NCBI GenBank assembly: GCA_041906305.1
Contig: JAYRJL010000002.1
Span: forward strand, 124,001 to 188,000
Source of the DNA: SHVZ01 sp041906305
GTDB taxonomy: Bacteria > Pseudomonadota > Alphaproteobacteria > SHVZ01
Length of the DNA stretch: 64,000 bases
Direction: 5' to 3'
Shown here: one piece after another, positions 1 to 8,918 of the stretch
Numbering within the stretch: position 1 is the first letter of the stretch
Layout of the letters: each line of letters begins with the position of its first letter
Notes under the pieces: generated by a model
The model's input: only the letters and a program-made list of their open reading frames with translations
Database searches by the model: none
Told to the model about the DNA's origin: nothing
Translations under genes and position numbers: made by a program

Positions 1-1
1 T

Positions 2-730
2 CCCAAGCTCAAGGTCGTGGTCGGCAACACCGAGGGCGAGACCATCCTCGCCATGAACAACAAGAAGGCGCCGCTCGACGACGTCCGCGTGCGCCGCGCG
101 ATCAGCCATGCGATCGACCGCAAGGCGATCATCATCGGCGCCGCCGGCGGCACCGCGACCGCCATCGGCTCGCACTTCTCGCCGAACCACCCGGCCTATG
201 TCGACCTGACCGGCGTCTATCCGTACGACCCGGCGAAGGCGAAGGCGTTGCTGGCCGAAGCCGGCAAGACCAACCTGACGCTGTCGCTCCGCCTGCCCCC
301 GCCGGCCTATGCGCAGCGCGGCGGCGAGCTGATCGCGGCGATGCTCGAGCAGGTCGGCGTCAAGGCGCAGATCGAGCAGCTGCAGTTCCCGCAGTGGCTC
401 GAGCAGGTTTTCAAGAACAAGCAGTTCGACCTGACGATCATCAGCCACACCGAGCCGCTCGACATCAACATCTACGCCGACCCCAACTACTACTTCCAGT
501 ACGGCAAGCCGGAGTTCAAGGCGCTGATCGACCTCACGGTCTCGGCCGGCACCGACGAGATCCGCAACAAGGCCTTCGGCGACGCGCAGCGCATGCTGGC
601 GACCGACGCGGTCAACGGCTTCCTGTTCATGCTGCCGAAGACGGGCGTGTGGAACGCGAAGATCGAGGGCCTCTGGGAGAACAGCCCGGTCCAGGCCAAC
701 GACCTGACCGAGGTGCGCTGGCTCAACTAG
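2..730 (+). CDS. ABC transporter substrate-binding protein, family 5 (3' part only)
   Basis: This is the C-terminal part of a periplasmic binding protein of the oligopeptide/nickel type (SBP family 5, DppA/OppA-like). The reading frame is open from the window edge, so the start lies outside. The remaining 242 codons match the C-terminal half of the next gene closely: both have an NTEGE or STEGE stretch, a DDxRVRRAxxHAIxRKAII block, an IGSHF-P-HP-YVDLT block and a common C-terminal ending. The two are therefore tandem paralogues. It should deliver a ligand to the permeases encoded downstream, but the ligand cannot be read from sequence. The gap to the next start is 72 nt with no obvious terminator. 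Confidence 0.9.
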   Translation, partial: PKLKVVVGNTEGETILAMNNKKAPLDDVRVRRAISHAIDRKAIIIGAAGGTATAIGSHFSPNHPAYVDLTGVYPYDPAKAKALLAEAGKTNLTLSLRLPPPAYAQRGGELIAAMLEQVGVKAQIEQLQFPQWLEQVFKNKQFDLTIISHTEPLDINIYADPNYYFQYGKPEFKALIDLTVSAGTDEIRNKAFGDAQRMLATDAVNGFLFMLPKTGVWNAKIEGLWENSPVQANDLTEVRWLN

Positions 731-802
731 TCATATAACCGTCACCGCGGCGCAACCGGGCTTCGGCACGGTTGCGCCGCCTTCATTTCCAGGAGTCTGA
801 CG

Positions 803-2284
803 ATGCGCGTTCTTTCGACGTCCCTCGCCGTCGCCCTGATGCTGAGCGCCACCGCCGCGCTCGCGGCCAAGGATACGATCGTCATCGGCATGCAGGACGA
901 GCCGCCGGTGCTCGATCCGACGCAGAACGCCGCCGCAGCGATCGACGTGATCTTCAGCGTCAACGTCTACGAGAGCCTGACGCGCATCGGCGAGGACGGG
1001 ACCGTCCAGCCCTCGCTCGCGACCTCGTGGACCGTCGCCGAGGACGGCAAGACCTACACGTTCAAGCTGGCGCCGGGCGTCGTCTTCGACAACGGCGAGA
1101 AGCTGACGGCGGAGACGGTCAAGTGGAACTTCGACCGCAACGCGCTGCCCACCTCGACCAACCCGATCAAGCGCCACTACGCCAACGTCGCCGGCGTCGA
1201 GACGCCTGATGCGACGACCGTCGTGCTGAAGCTCAAGGAGCCGAACAGCCTGTTCCTCTCCTTCATGGCGTCGGGCGGTGCGGCGATCTTCGATCCCAAA
1301 TCGGCAGACAACAACAAGACCACCCCGGTCGGTTCGGGTCCCTACAAGTTCAAGCAGTGGGTCAAGGGCGACCGCGTCGTCCTGGAGAAGTCGCCGACCT
1401 ACCGCGACCAGGCGAAGGCACAGATCCGCCAAGCGACCTTCAAGTTCGTGCCCGATGCGGCGGCGCAGGTGCCGGCGCTCCTGGCCGGGGACATCGATGC
1501 CTTCCCGACCATCGGCGCGACCGAGACTCTCGACCGCTTCAAGTCCGACAGCCGCTTCCAGGTGATCATCGGCTCGACCGAGGGCGAAGTTCCCCTGATC
1601 CTGAACAACAACAAGAAGCCTTTCGACGACATCCGCGTGCGCCGTGCGGTCAATCATGCCATCGAGCGGAAGGCCATCATCGACGGCGCCACCTCGGGCT
1701 ACGGCATCCCGATCGGCAGCCACTTCCCGCCGCATCACCCGTGGTACGTCGACCTCACCAACCGCTACCCGCACGACATCGCCAAGGCGAAGGAGCTGCT
1801 GAAGGAGGCCGGCTATCCGAACGGGCTCGACATCAACATCAAGCCGCCGCCCTTCGCCTACGCCCGCCGCTCGGCCGAGATCGTCGCGGCCCAGCTCATG
1901 GAAGCCGGTATCCGCGTGAAGATCGAGCCGATGGAATGGGCCCAGTGGCTCGACATCGTCTACAAGCAGAAGAACTACGACATGACCGTGGTCGCGCACG
2001 TGTCGCCCTGGGATCAGGACAACTACACGCGCGGCAAGGACTATTATTACGGCTATCAGAACGACGAGATGGACAAGCTGATGAAGGCGGTCCTGGTCGA
2101 GAGCAATCCCGGCAAGCAGAAGGACCTCTACCAACAGATCCAGCGGAAGATCGCCGACGAGGCGGTCCACGCCTTCATGTTCCAGCTGCCCCGCACCGGC
2201 GTCTACGCCGCCAAGCTCCGCGGCTTCTGGAAGAGTTCGCCGGTCTCGGTCACCGACCTCGCCTCGCTCCGCTGGGTCGACTGA
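803..2284 (+). CDS. ABC transporter substrate-binding protein, family 5
   Basis: This gene encodes a 493-residue periplasmic solute-binding protein of the DppA/OppA/NikA family. The first 21 or so residues form a Sec signal peptide (basic start, hydrophobic core, cleavage near AALAA-KD). The mature protein shows the family hallmarks: ATSW followed by a TFKLxxGVxFxxGE stretch near residues 73-95, GxGPYKFKQW near 180 and the RVRRAVNHAIERKAI block near 280. It is the second of two tandem paralogous binding proteins and is followed after 78 nt by the matching permease genes, so it is the likely ligand-recognition subunit of this importer. A family-5 protein can bind peptides, opines, nickel or other solutes, so no substrate is assigned. 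Confidence 0.93.
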   Translation: MRVLSTSLAVALMLSATAALAAKDTIVIGMQDEPPVLDPTQNAAAAIDVIFSVNVYESLTRIGEDGTVQPSLATSWTVAEDGKTYTFKLAPGVVFDNGEKLTAETVKWNFDRNALPTSTNPIKRHYANVAGVETPDATTVVLKLKEPNSLFLSFMASGGAAIFDPKSADNNKTTPVGSGPYKFKQWVKGDRVVLEKSPTYRDQAKAQIRQATFKFVPDAAAQVPALLAGDIDAFPTIGATETLDRFKSDSRFQVIIGSTEGEVPLILNNNKKPFDDIRVRRAVNHAIERKAIIDGATSGYGIPIGSHFPPHHPWYVDLTNRYPHDIAKAKELLKEAGYPNGLDINIKPPPFAYARRSAEIVAAQLMEAGIRVKIEPMEWAQWLDIVYKQKNYDMTVVAHVSPWDQDNYTRGKDYYYGYQNDEMDKLMKAVLVESNPGKQKDLYQQIQRKIADEAVHAFMFQLPRTGVYAAKLRGFWKSSPVSVTDLASLRWVD

Positions 2285-2315
2285 CCCCTCGGGCCGCAAG
2301 CTTGGCCTAAAAGAG

Positions 2316-2340
2316 AGCCCCCTCCCTCCCGGAGGGGGCT
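2316..2340 (+). terminator. hairpin between binding-protein and permease genes
   Basis: A perfect 10-bp inverted repeat (AGCCCCCTCC / GGAGGGGGCT) with a 5-nt loop lies 31 nt after the binding-protein stop. Only two T residues follow, so it is a weak intrinsic terminator. More likely it stabilises the binding-protein mRNA or attenuates expression of the membrane components, a common arrangement in ABC import operons. Confidence 0.55.
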
Positions 2341-2362
2341 TTCGCTATAAACGCCCTACCGC

Positions 2363-3307
2363 ATGCTCTCCTTCACCCTCCGCCGCCTCGCCGCCTTCAT
2401 CGCCACCCTGGTCGCCACCTCGCTGGTGGTGTTCCTGGTGCTGGAAGTGTTGCCGGGCGACCCGGCGCTGCTGATGCTCGGCATCGACGCGCAGCCGGAC
2501 GCTGTGGCGGCGCTCAGGACCAAGCTCGGCCTCGACCTGCCGCCGGTCGAGCGCTACTTCATCTGGGTCGGCGGCCTCGTCCGTGGCGACCTCGGCGTCA
2601 GCCACACCTACGGCTCCTCGGTCGCCGAGCTCATCGGCGAGCGGCTGGTCGTGACCCTGCCGCTGGCGCTGATCTCGATGAGCCTGACCACGCTGATCGC
2701 GCTGACGCTCGGCGTCTACGCAGCCTCCAAGCACAACACCATCGGCGACTACGGCGTGATGACCGCGACCCAGCTCGGCATCGCGATCCCGAACTTCTGG
2801 TTCGCGATCCTGCTGGTCCTGCTGTTCGCGGTGTTCCTGGGCTGGCTTCCGGCCGGCGGCTTCCCCGGCTGGAGCGAAGGCCCGGTCGCGCTCAAGTCGC
2901 TGATCCTGCCGGCCTTCGCACTCGCCCTTGTGCAGGCGGCGATCTTGGCCCGCGTCACCCGCTCCGCCGTGCTCGAGGTGCTGCGCGAGGACTTCGTCCG
3001 CACCGCACGCGCCAAGGGCCTGACCCGCACGCAGACGCTCTGGCGCCACGTACTCCGGAACTCGCTGATCCCGGTGGTCACGATCATGGGCCTGCAGTTC
3101 TCCAACCTGCTGGCCGGCACGATCATCATCGAGAACGTCTTCTACCTGCCCGGCCTTGGCCGCCTGATCTTCCAGTCGATCAACCAGCGTGACCTAATCG
3201 TTGTGAAGGACGTGGTAGTCCTGCTGGCCGCCAAGGTCGTGGTGATCAACTTCATCGTCGACCTGCTCTACGCCGTGATCGACCCGCGCCTTAGGACCGC
3301 CCGATGA
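2363..3307 (+). CDS. ABC transporter permease, DppB/OppB type
   Basis: This is a 314-residue inner-membrane permease of the binding-protein-dependent family. It opens with a transmembrane segment (about residues 10-30) and the VLPGDPA motif typical of DppB-like subunits. It has five or six hydrophobic segments overall. The EAA-type cytoplasmic loop that contacts the ATPase is visible as DFVRTARAKGL near residues 211-221. The stop overlaps the start of the next permease (ATGA at 3304-3307), indicating translational coupling. The partner permease and two ATPases follow directly. Confidence 0.94.
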   Translation: MLSFTLRRLAAFIATLVATSLVVFLVLEVLPGDPALLMLGIDAQPDAVAALRTKLGLDLPPVERYFIWVGGLVRGDLGVSHTYGSSVAELIGERLVVTLPLALISMSLTTLIALTLGVYAASKHNTIGDYGVMTATQLGIAIPNFWFAILLVLLFAVFLGWLPAGGFPGWSEGPVALKSLILPAFALALVQAAILARVTRSAVLEVLREDFVRTARAKGLTRTQTLWRHVLRNSLIPVVTIMGLQFSNLLAGTIIIENVFYLPGLGRLIFQSINQRDLIVVKDVVVLLAAKVVVINFIVDLLYAVIDPRLRTAR

Positions 3308-4146
3308 AGCGCGACGGCATCATCATGCGCTGCCTTCGCCAGCGGAACTTCGTGATCGGGCTGATCCTGGTCGGCATCGTGCTGTCCGCGGCACTTCTCT
3401 CGTACTTCTGGACCCCGCACCCGCCGGCCCGGATCAACGTGCCGGGGCGCCTGGCGCCGGCCTCCGCGACCCATTGGTTCGGCACCGACCATTTCGGCCG
3501 CGACGTCTTCTCGATGATCCTGGTGGGATCGCGCAACTCGATCGCCGTCGGCCTCGTCGCCGTCACCATCGGCGTGCTGACCGGCGTGGGCTTAGGATTA
3601 CTGGCGTCCGCCAAGCGCGGCTGGGTCGAGGACCTGGTCATGCGCATGGCCGACTTCACCTTCGCCTTCCCGGCGATCCTGTCGGCGATCCTGATCACCG
3701 CGATCCTCGGCCCCGGGACCTTCAACTCGATCCTGGCGATCGGCATCTTCAACATCCCGGTCTTCGCCCGGATCACGCGGGGCGCCGCCAACGCCATCCT
3801 CGCCCGCGACTTCATCCTCGCCGCCCGCGCCGCCGGCAAGGGCAGCGTCCGGATCACGCTCGAGCACGTGCTGCCCAACATCTCGAACGTGCTGATCGTC
3901 CAGGCGACGATCAACTTCGCGCTGGCGATCCTGGCCGAGGCCGGCCTCTCCTATCTCGGCCTCGGAACCCAGCCGCCGAACCCGAGCTGGGGCCGGATGC
4001 TGAACGAGTCCCAGACCTTCCTGTTCCGCGCGCCAATGCTGGCGATCTACCCGGGTGCGGCGATCATGATCGCCGTCCTCGGCCTCAACCTGCTGGGCGA
4101 CGGCCTCCGCGACGCGCTCGACCCACGCCTCTCGAGGTCACGATGA
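3304..4146 (+). CDS. ABC transporter permease, DppC/OppC type
   Basis: This is a 280-residue second permease of the importer. The N-terminal transmembrane segment is followed by a periplasmic loop carrying HWFGTDHFGRDVF, the signature of DppC-like subunits. The EAA loop reads RDFILAARAAGKG near residue 170, and SYLGLGTQPPNPSWG follows near 215. It forms the heterodimeric membrane channel with the preceding gene, with which it overlaps by 4 nt. The ATPase genes begin 16 nt downstream. Confidence 0.94.
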   Translation: MKRDGIIMRCLRQRNFVIGLILVGIVLSAALLSYFWTPHPPARINVPGRLAPASATHWFGTDHFGRDVFSMILVGSRNSIAVGLVAVTIGVLTGVGLGLLASAKRGWVEDLVMRMADFTFAFPAILSAILITAILGPGTFNSILAIGIFNIPVFARITRGAANAILARDFILAARAAGKGSVRITLEHVLPNISNVLIVQATINFALAILAEAGLSYLGLGTQPPNPSWGRMLNESQTFLFRAPMLAIYPGAAIMIAVLGLNLLGDGLRDALDPRLSRSR

Positions 4147-4162
4147 CGGCGAGGTCGCGCTG

Positions 4163-5131
4163 ATGGCCCTCCTCGAGGTCGACAAGCTCGCCGTCCACAT
4201 GCCGACGCATCGCGGCACGGTGCCGCTGGTGCGCGAGGTCAGCTTCGCGGTCGAGCGCGGCGAGACGCTCGGCATCGTCGGCGAAAGCGGCTGCGGCAAG
4301 ACGATGACGGCGCTGGCCCTGATGGGCCTGCTGCCCGACGGCGCGATCCCGTCCGGTGCGATCCGCTTCGAAGGCGAGAATCTCCTCGCAGTCCCGGAGG
4401 ACCGGCTCTGCAAGCTCCGCGGCAACCGCCTGGCGATGATCTTCCAGGAACCGATGAGCGCGCTGAACCCGGTGCACACGATCGGGCATCAGATCGCCGA
4501 AAGCCTGATCCTGCATCGTGGCATGTACAGGACCGACGCGGAGGCCGAGGCCGTGCGCCTGCTCGAGCTGGTGCGCATGCCGGAGCCGAAGGCGCGGCTT
4601 GCCCAATATCCGCACCAGCTTTCCGGCGGACAGCGCCAGCGCGTCATGATCGCGATCGCGCTCGCCTGCCAGCCCGACATCCTGATCGCCGACGAACCGA
4701 CGACGGCGCTCGACGTCACCGTCCAGGCTCAGATCCTCGACCTGATCCATGACCTGGTCGACGAGCTCGGCATGGCGCTGGTGCTGATCAGCCACGACCT
4801 CGGCATCGTCGGCGACATCACCGACCGCGTGCTGGTGATGTATGCGGGCCGTGTCGTCGAGTCGGGGCCGACCGTCGATCTCTTCCGGCGGCGCGCGCAC
4901 CCCTATACGCTCGGCCTGTTCGGCGCCCTGCCCGAACCCGGGCGCGATCGCGGCAGCCGTCTCTACGCCATTCCCGGCACCGTGCCCGATCCGTGGCGCG
5001 TGCCCGATGGGTGCGCCTTTGCCGACCGCTGCCAGCTGGTCGAGGACGCCTGCCGCCGGGCGCTGCCCCCCGATGTCGAGGTCGGCCCGGCGCATACCGC
5101 GCTCTGCCGGCGGACGGACGTGACCGCATGA
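4163..5131 (+). CDS. ABC transporter ATP-binding protein, DppD type
   Basis: This is a 322-residue cytoplasmic ATPase. Walker A (GESGCGKT), Q-loop (FQEPMSALNP), signature (LSGGQRQRV) and Walker B (ILIADEPTTALD) are all intact. The C-terminal oligopeptide-transporter extension contains the Cys-rich segment CAFADRCQ...CRRALPP seen in DppD/OppD proteins, which in several family members binds an iron-sulfur cluster. Its stop overlaps the next ATPase start (ATGA at 5128-5131). It should energise the transporter as a heterodimer with that protein. Confidence 0.94.
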   Translation: MALLEVDKLAVHMPTHRGTVPLVREVSFAVERGETLGIVGESGCGKTMTALALMGLLPDGAIPSGAIRFEGENLLAVPEDRLCKLRGNRLAMIFQEPMSALNPVHTIGHQIAESLILHRGMYRTDAEAEAVRLLELVRMPEPKARLAQYPHQLSGGQRQRVMIAIALACQPDILIADEPTTALDVTVQAQILDLIHDLVDELGMALVLISHDLGIVGDITDRVLVMYAGRVVESGPTVDLFRRRAHPYTLGLFGALPEPGRDRGSRLYAIPGTVPDPWRVPDGCAFADRCQLVEDACRRALPPDVEVGPAHTALCRRTDVTA

Positions 5132-6108
5132 CCGACAGTCTCGTCATCGGCCAGGACCTCGTCCGCCATTTCCCGCTGCCGCGCCCCTCGCCGTTCGCGC
5201 CGAGGCGCTGGATCAAGGCGGTCGACGGCGTCAGCTTCCGGGTCGCGGCCGGCAAGAGCTTCGGCGTCGTCGGCGAGTCCGGTTCGGGCAAGTCGACGCT
5301 GGCCCGCCTGGTCATGGCGCTCGACAAGCCGGACCGAGGTGCGATCGAGACGGTCGGCCAGGATCCCTTCGCGCTCTCCGATGCTGACCTCCGCCGCCAT
5401 CGGCGGAACTTCCAGATGGTGTTCCAGGATCCGTTCGGCTCCCTGAACCCGCGCCACACCGTCGGGCGCATCGTCGCCGAGCCGCTGGACGGGCTCGCGA
5501 TCCAGGCGGGTGCGGCGGAGCGGACCGAGAAGGTCGCCGAGGCACTGGGCGAGGTCGGCCTTCCCAGCGACGCCGCAACGCGCTATCCGCACGAATTCTC
5601 GGGCGGCCAGCGTCAGCGTATCGCGATCGCGCGTGCGCTGATCACGCGGCCGAAGCTGATCGTCGCCGACGAGCCGGTCTCCGCCCTCGACGTCTCGGTC
5701 CAGGCGCAGGTGCTGAACCTGATGCAGGACCTGCAGCAGAAGCACGGCGTCACCTACTTCTTCATCAGCCACAACCTCGCCGTAGTCGAGCATGTCTGCG
5801 ACGAGGTCGCGGTCATGTACCAGGGCCGCATCGTCGAGCAGGCAAGATCCGCTGATCTCTTCGCCGATCCACGCCACCCCTATACCCAGGCCCTGATGGC
5901 CGCTATTCCCGGGCTTGCCGGCGGCACGCGCCGGCGCGACCGGCGCGGCGTCAAGCTCGCCGCGGTCTCGACCGAGACGATCCCGCCGCCGCCGAAGGGA
6001 TGCTCCTACGCCCCGCGCTGCCCGATGGCGCAGCCCCGTTGCCAGGTGGAAGACCCGGCACTCAGGGAAGTGAAGCCCGGACAGCAGGCCGCCTGCCACT
6101 TCGCCTGA
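5128..6108 (+). CDS. ABC transporter ATP-binding protein, DppF type
   Basis: This is the second ATPase of the importer, 326 residues from the ATG that overlaps the previous stop. An upstream in-frame extension to 4993 exists but would lie inside the preceding gene, so I reject it. Walker A (GESGSGKST), Q-loop (FQDPFGSLNPRHTV), signature (FSGGQRQRI) and Walker B (IVADEPVSALD) are intact. The C-terminal region has the oligopeptide-transporter Cys motif (GCSYAPRCPMAQPRC). It ends the transporter operon. The next gene starts 63 nt later with its own ribosome-binding site. Confidence 0.94.
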   Translation: MTDSLVIGQDLVRHFPLPRPSPFAPRRWIKAVDGVSFRVAAGKSFGVVGESGSGKSTLARLVMALDKPDRGAIETVGQDPFALSDADLRRHRRNFQMVFQDPFGSLNPRHTVGRIVAEPLDGLAIQAGAAERTEKVAEALGEVGLPSDAATRYPHEFSGGQRQRIAIARALITRPKLIVADEPVSALDVSVQAQVLNLMQDLQQKHGVTYFFISHNLAVVEHVCDEVAVMYQGRIVEQARSADLFADPRHPYTQALMAAIPGLAGGTRRRDRRGVKLAAVSTETIPPPPKGCSYAPRCPMAQPRCQVEDPALREVKPGQQAACHFA

Positions 6109-6171
6109 CGCTACCCCATTGCTCTCGGTCGCCCTCCCCCGCAGGATGGGCGGAATGAAACGGGAGGCAAA

Positions 6172-7890
6172 ATGAGCGGCACCGTCGTAACCGGTCCCAT
6201 GTCCATCGCAAGCGGCGGCCGAGACTATTCGGCCCTGTATCCGGCCTCGGTCGACTGGCACGACCCGATCGATCCGAAGCCGCTTTACGAGCTGCTCGAC
6301 GAGCCGGTCCGACGGATCCCGGGCCAGAACGCGATCGATTTCCTCGACAGGAAGACGACCTATGGAGAGCTCTCGGCCCAGGTCGATCGGTTCGCCAAGG
6401 GACTGCAGGACCGGGGACTGAAGCCCGGCGACCGGGTCGGCCTGTTCCTGCCGAATTGCCCCTACTTCATCATTGCCTACTTCGGGATCCTCAAGGCAGG
6501 CGGCATCGTCGTCAATTTCAACCCGCTCTACGTCGCCAAGGAGATCGAGCAGCAGATCCGGGACTCCGGAACCGAGGTGATGGTCACGCTCGATCTGCAG
6601 GCGCTCTACGCCAAGCTCCAGCCGATGCTGGGAACGACTCCGCTGAAGACGATCGTCGTCTGCTCGATGGCCGACGCGCTGCCTTTCATCAAGAAGCTGC
6701 TGTTCCCGATCGTCCGCCGGAAAGACCTGGCGACGCCGCCCCGCGACCAGGCGCATCCGCGCTATGCCGAGCTCACGGCCAATGACGGCCGTTACCGTGC
6801 GGTCGCGATCGACCCGGTCAAGACCACGGCGGTGCTGCAGTACACCGGCGGCACGACCGGCATCCCCAAGGGGGCGATGCTGACCCACGCCAATCTCTAC
6901 GCCAACGCGATCCAGTGCCGGCGCTGGTTCCACACCTTCGAGTTCGGCCGGGAGCGCGTCCTCGGCGTGCTGCCGTTCTTCCACGTCTTCGCCATGACGG
7001 TGATCCAGAACCAGATGCTGTCGGTCGGTGCCGAGATCGTGATGCTGCCACGCTTCGAGGTCGAGGCGGCGCTGAAGGTTATCGAGACCAAGAAGCCGAC
7101 CTTCATGGCGGGCGTGCCCACCATGTACACGGCCTTCAACGGTGCGGTCGCCAAGCAGCCGCGCAACCTCTCCTCGATCCGGAACTGCATCTCCGGCGGC
7201 GCGCCGCTGCCGCTCGAGGTCAAGCAGCGCTTCGAGCAGGTGACCGGCTGCCATCTCGTCGAGGGCTATGGGCTGACCGAGAGCTCGCCCGTGACCCACT
7301 GCAATCCGCTCGGCGGCGTCAACAAGGCGGGTTCGATCGGCCTGCCGCTTCCTCTGACGCGGGTCGAGCTGCGCGACATCGCCGACGCGACGAAGGTCGT
7401 GCCGAAGGGCGAGCGCGGCGAGATCTGCATCGGCGGACCGCAGGTGATGGCCGGGTACTGGGGACGGCCCGAGGCGACGCAGCAGCAGATGGTCGACGGC
7501 CTGCTCAGGACCGGCGATATCGCGATGATGGACGAGGACGGCTACTTCTTCATCGTCGACCGGATGAAGGATTTGATCATCTGCTCTGGCTTCAACGTCT
7601 ATCCGCGCGTCGTCGAGGAAGCCGTCTACCAGCATCCGGCGGTCGAGGAATGCACGGTGATCGGTGTCGCCGACGACTACCGCGGCCAGAGACCGAAAGC
7701 CTTCGTCAAGCTGCAGGCGGGCAAGACGCTGACGGCCGAGGAGCTGACACAGTTCCTCAAGGACAAGCTCAATCCGATCGAGATGCCGCGCGAGATCGAA
7801 TTCAGAGCGGCCCTGCCGAAAACCTTGATCGGTAAGCTGTCGAAGAAGGAGCTCGTCGCCGAGGAAGTGGCTAGAACTCAGAAGTCCTAG
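6172..7890 (+). CDS. long-chain acyl-CoA ligase (AMP-forming)
   Basis: This is a 572-residue ANL-superfamily adenylating enzyme that activates a carboxylic acid, most likely a fatty acid, to its CoA thioester through an acyl-AMP. The P-loop motif YTGGTTGIPKGAML is at about residues 223-236 and GYGLTESSP at about 364. The hinge region reads RTGDIAMMDEDGYFFIVDRMKDLI, and the catalytic lysine lies near the end in the IGKLSKKEL segment. Length and motifs fit FadD. A good ribosome-binding site (GGGAGG) precedes the ATG. It may be co-transcribed with the ABC importer. The stop overlaps the convergent histidine-kinase gene by 4 nt (CTAG). Confidence 0.9.
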   Translation: MSGTVVTGPMSIASGGRDYSALYPASVDWHDPIDPKPLYELLDEPVRRIPGQNAIDFLDRKTTYGELSAQVDRFAKGLQDRGLKPGDRVGLFLPNCPYFIIAYFGILKAGGIVVNFNPLYVAKEIEQQIRDSGTEVMVTLDLQALYAKLQPMLGTTPLKTIVVCSMADALPFIKKLLFPIVRRKDLATPPRDQAHPRYAELTANDGRYRAVAIDPVKTTAVLQYTGGTTGIPKGAMLTHANLYANAIQCRRWFHTFEFGRERVLGVLPFFHVFAMTVIQNQMLSVGAEIVMLPRFEVEAALKVIETKKPTFMAGVPTMYTAFNGAVAKQPRNLSSIRNCISGGAPLPLEVKQRFEQVTGCHLVEGYGLTESSPVTHCNPLGGVNKAGSIGLPLPLTRVELRDIADATKVVPKGERGEICIGGPQVMAGYWGRPEATQQQMVDGLLRTGDIAMMDEDGYFFIVDRMKDLIICSGFNVYPRVVEEAVYQHPAVEECTVIGVADDYRGQRPKAFVKLQAGKTLTAEELTQFLKDKLNPIEMPREIEFRAALPKTLIGKLSKKELVAEEVARTQKS

Positions 7891-8918
7891 CGGCCGCCGC
7901 GCGCCGCGCGGCGGACCTCGGGGCTGTGCAGGACGATCCGCCAACGCGTGCCGCGGGTCGTCGTGTCGCGGATCAGCTCGGCATCCGACTGCTCGGCCAG
8001 CGCCTGGCTCAAGCTGAGGCCCGAACGCGTCGACCCCGTCGACGTGTTCCCGTCGAAGCCCCGACCATCGTCCTCGACCGTCAGCACCGCCTCGTTGCCG
8101 GTGGCATGAAGGCTCAGACTGATCTGGCCGCTCTCGCCGCCGGGGAAGGCGTACTTGATCGCATTCGTCACGAGCTCGTTGACGACGAGGCCGAGACGGA
8201 TGGCGCGGTCGGCTTCCATCCACACCGGATCGGCCTGGGTGCGAAAGACGATGCGGTCCTCGCCCGCCGCGTTGCCGATGTCCTTTACGAGGTCGGCGAC
8301 GTAGGAACCGAAGTCGATGCGGTCGACGGCGCCGCGGCTGTAGAGATGGTGATGAACCGCCGCCAGCGCGCTGACGCGTTGGATCACCGCCTTGATGCGG
8401 CTCTTCGCATGCTGGTCGGAAAGGCCGCGGGACTCGAGATTGAGGAAGCTGATGACCAGCTGAAGGTTGTTCATCGTGCGGTGCTGGACCTCGCGGAGCA
8501 GCACCTGGTTGCGTTCGACCGCCGCCCGGAGCTCGTTCTCCACCTGACGTATGCGGAGCAACGACTTGACGTTGGCGACGAGCTCGCTCGGCTCGACCGG
8601 CTCGGCCAGATAGCCGTCGGCTCCGCTGTCGAGACCGCGCGTTCGGTCCGACGGCTTGCGATAGGCAGCGGACGTATGAAGCACGAAGACGGACGGCCAG
8701 CGCTCCTTGATGATGCGGCAGGCCTCGATCCCGTCCATGCCCGGAAGCTTCACGTCGAGGAGCACCAGGTCGGGCGCCTTCTCCTCGATACGGTCGATCG
8801 CCTTCTCGCCCGTCCCGGCCTGTGAGACGTCGAAGCCCTGGCTCTCCAGCACGCGCGTCTTGATGTAACGAGACGCCTCGTCGTCGTCCACGACCAGGAT
8901 CGCCGGATGGGCCGTCAT
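7887..8918 (-). CDS. receiver domain - HisKA_2-type histidine kinase
   Basis: This 343-residue protein has an N-terminal receiver domain (about 1-120; acidic pocket DDD at 11-13, phospho-acceptor Asp55 in LLDVKLPGMDG). A short linker leads to a HisKA_2 dimerisation/phospho-acceptor segment (LLREVQHRTMNNLQ, His146), then a HATPase domain (NELVTNAIKYAFPGGE). It is thus a cytosolic receiver-kinase rather than a DNA-binding regulator. It is the last gene of the six-gene stressosome operon and overlaps its upstream neighbour by 4 nt. By position it should take phosphate from the hybrid kinase and relay it onward. No DNA-binding or GGDEF output exists in the operon, so the final target lies elsewhere. 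Confidence 0.9.
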   Translation of the reverse strand: MTAHPAILVVDDDEASRYIKTRVLESQGFDVSQAGTGEKAIDRIEEKAPDLVLLDVKLPGMDGIEACRIIKERWPSVFVLHTSAAYRKPSDRTRGLDSGADGYLAEPVEPSELVANVKSLLRIRQVENELRAAVERNQVLLREVQHRTMNNLQLVISFLNLESRGLSDQHAKSRIKAVIQRVSALAAVHHHLYSRGAVDRIDFGSYVADLVKDIGNAAGEDRIVFRTQADPVWMEADRAIRLGLVVNELVTNAIKYAFPGGESGQISLSLHATGNEAVLTVEDDGRGFDGNTSTGSTRSGLSLSQALAEQSDAELIRDTTTRGTRWRIVLHSPEVRRAARGGR

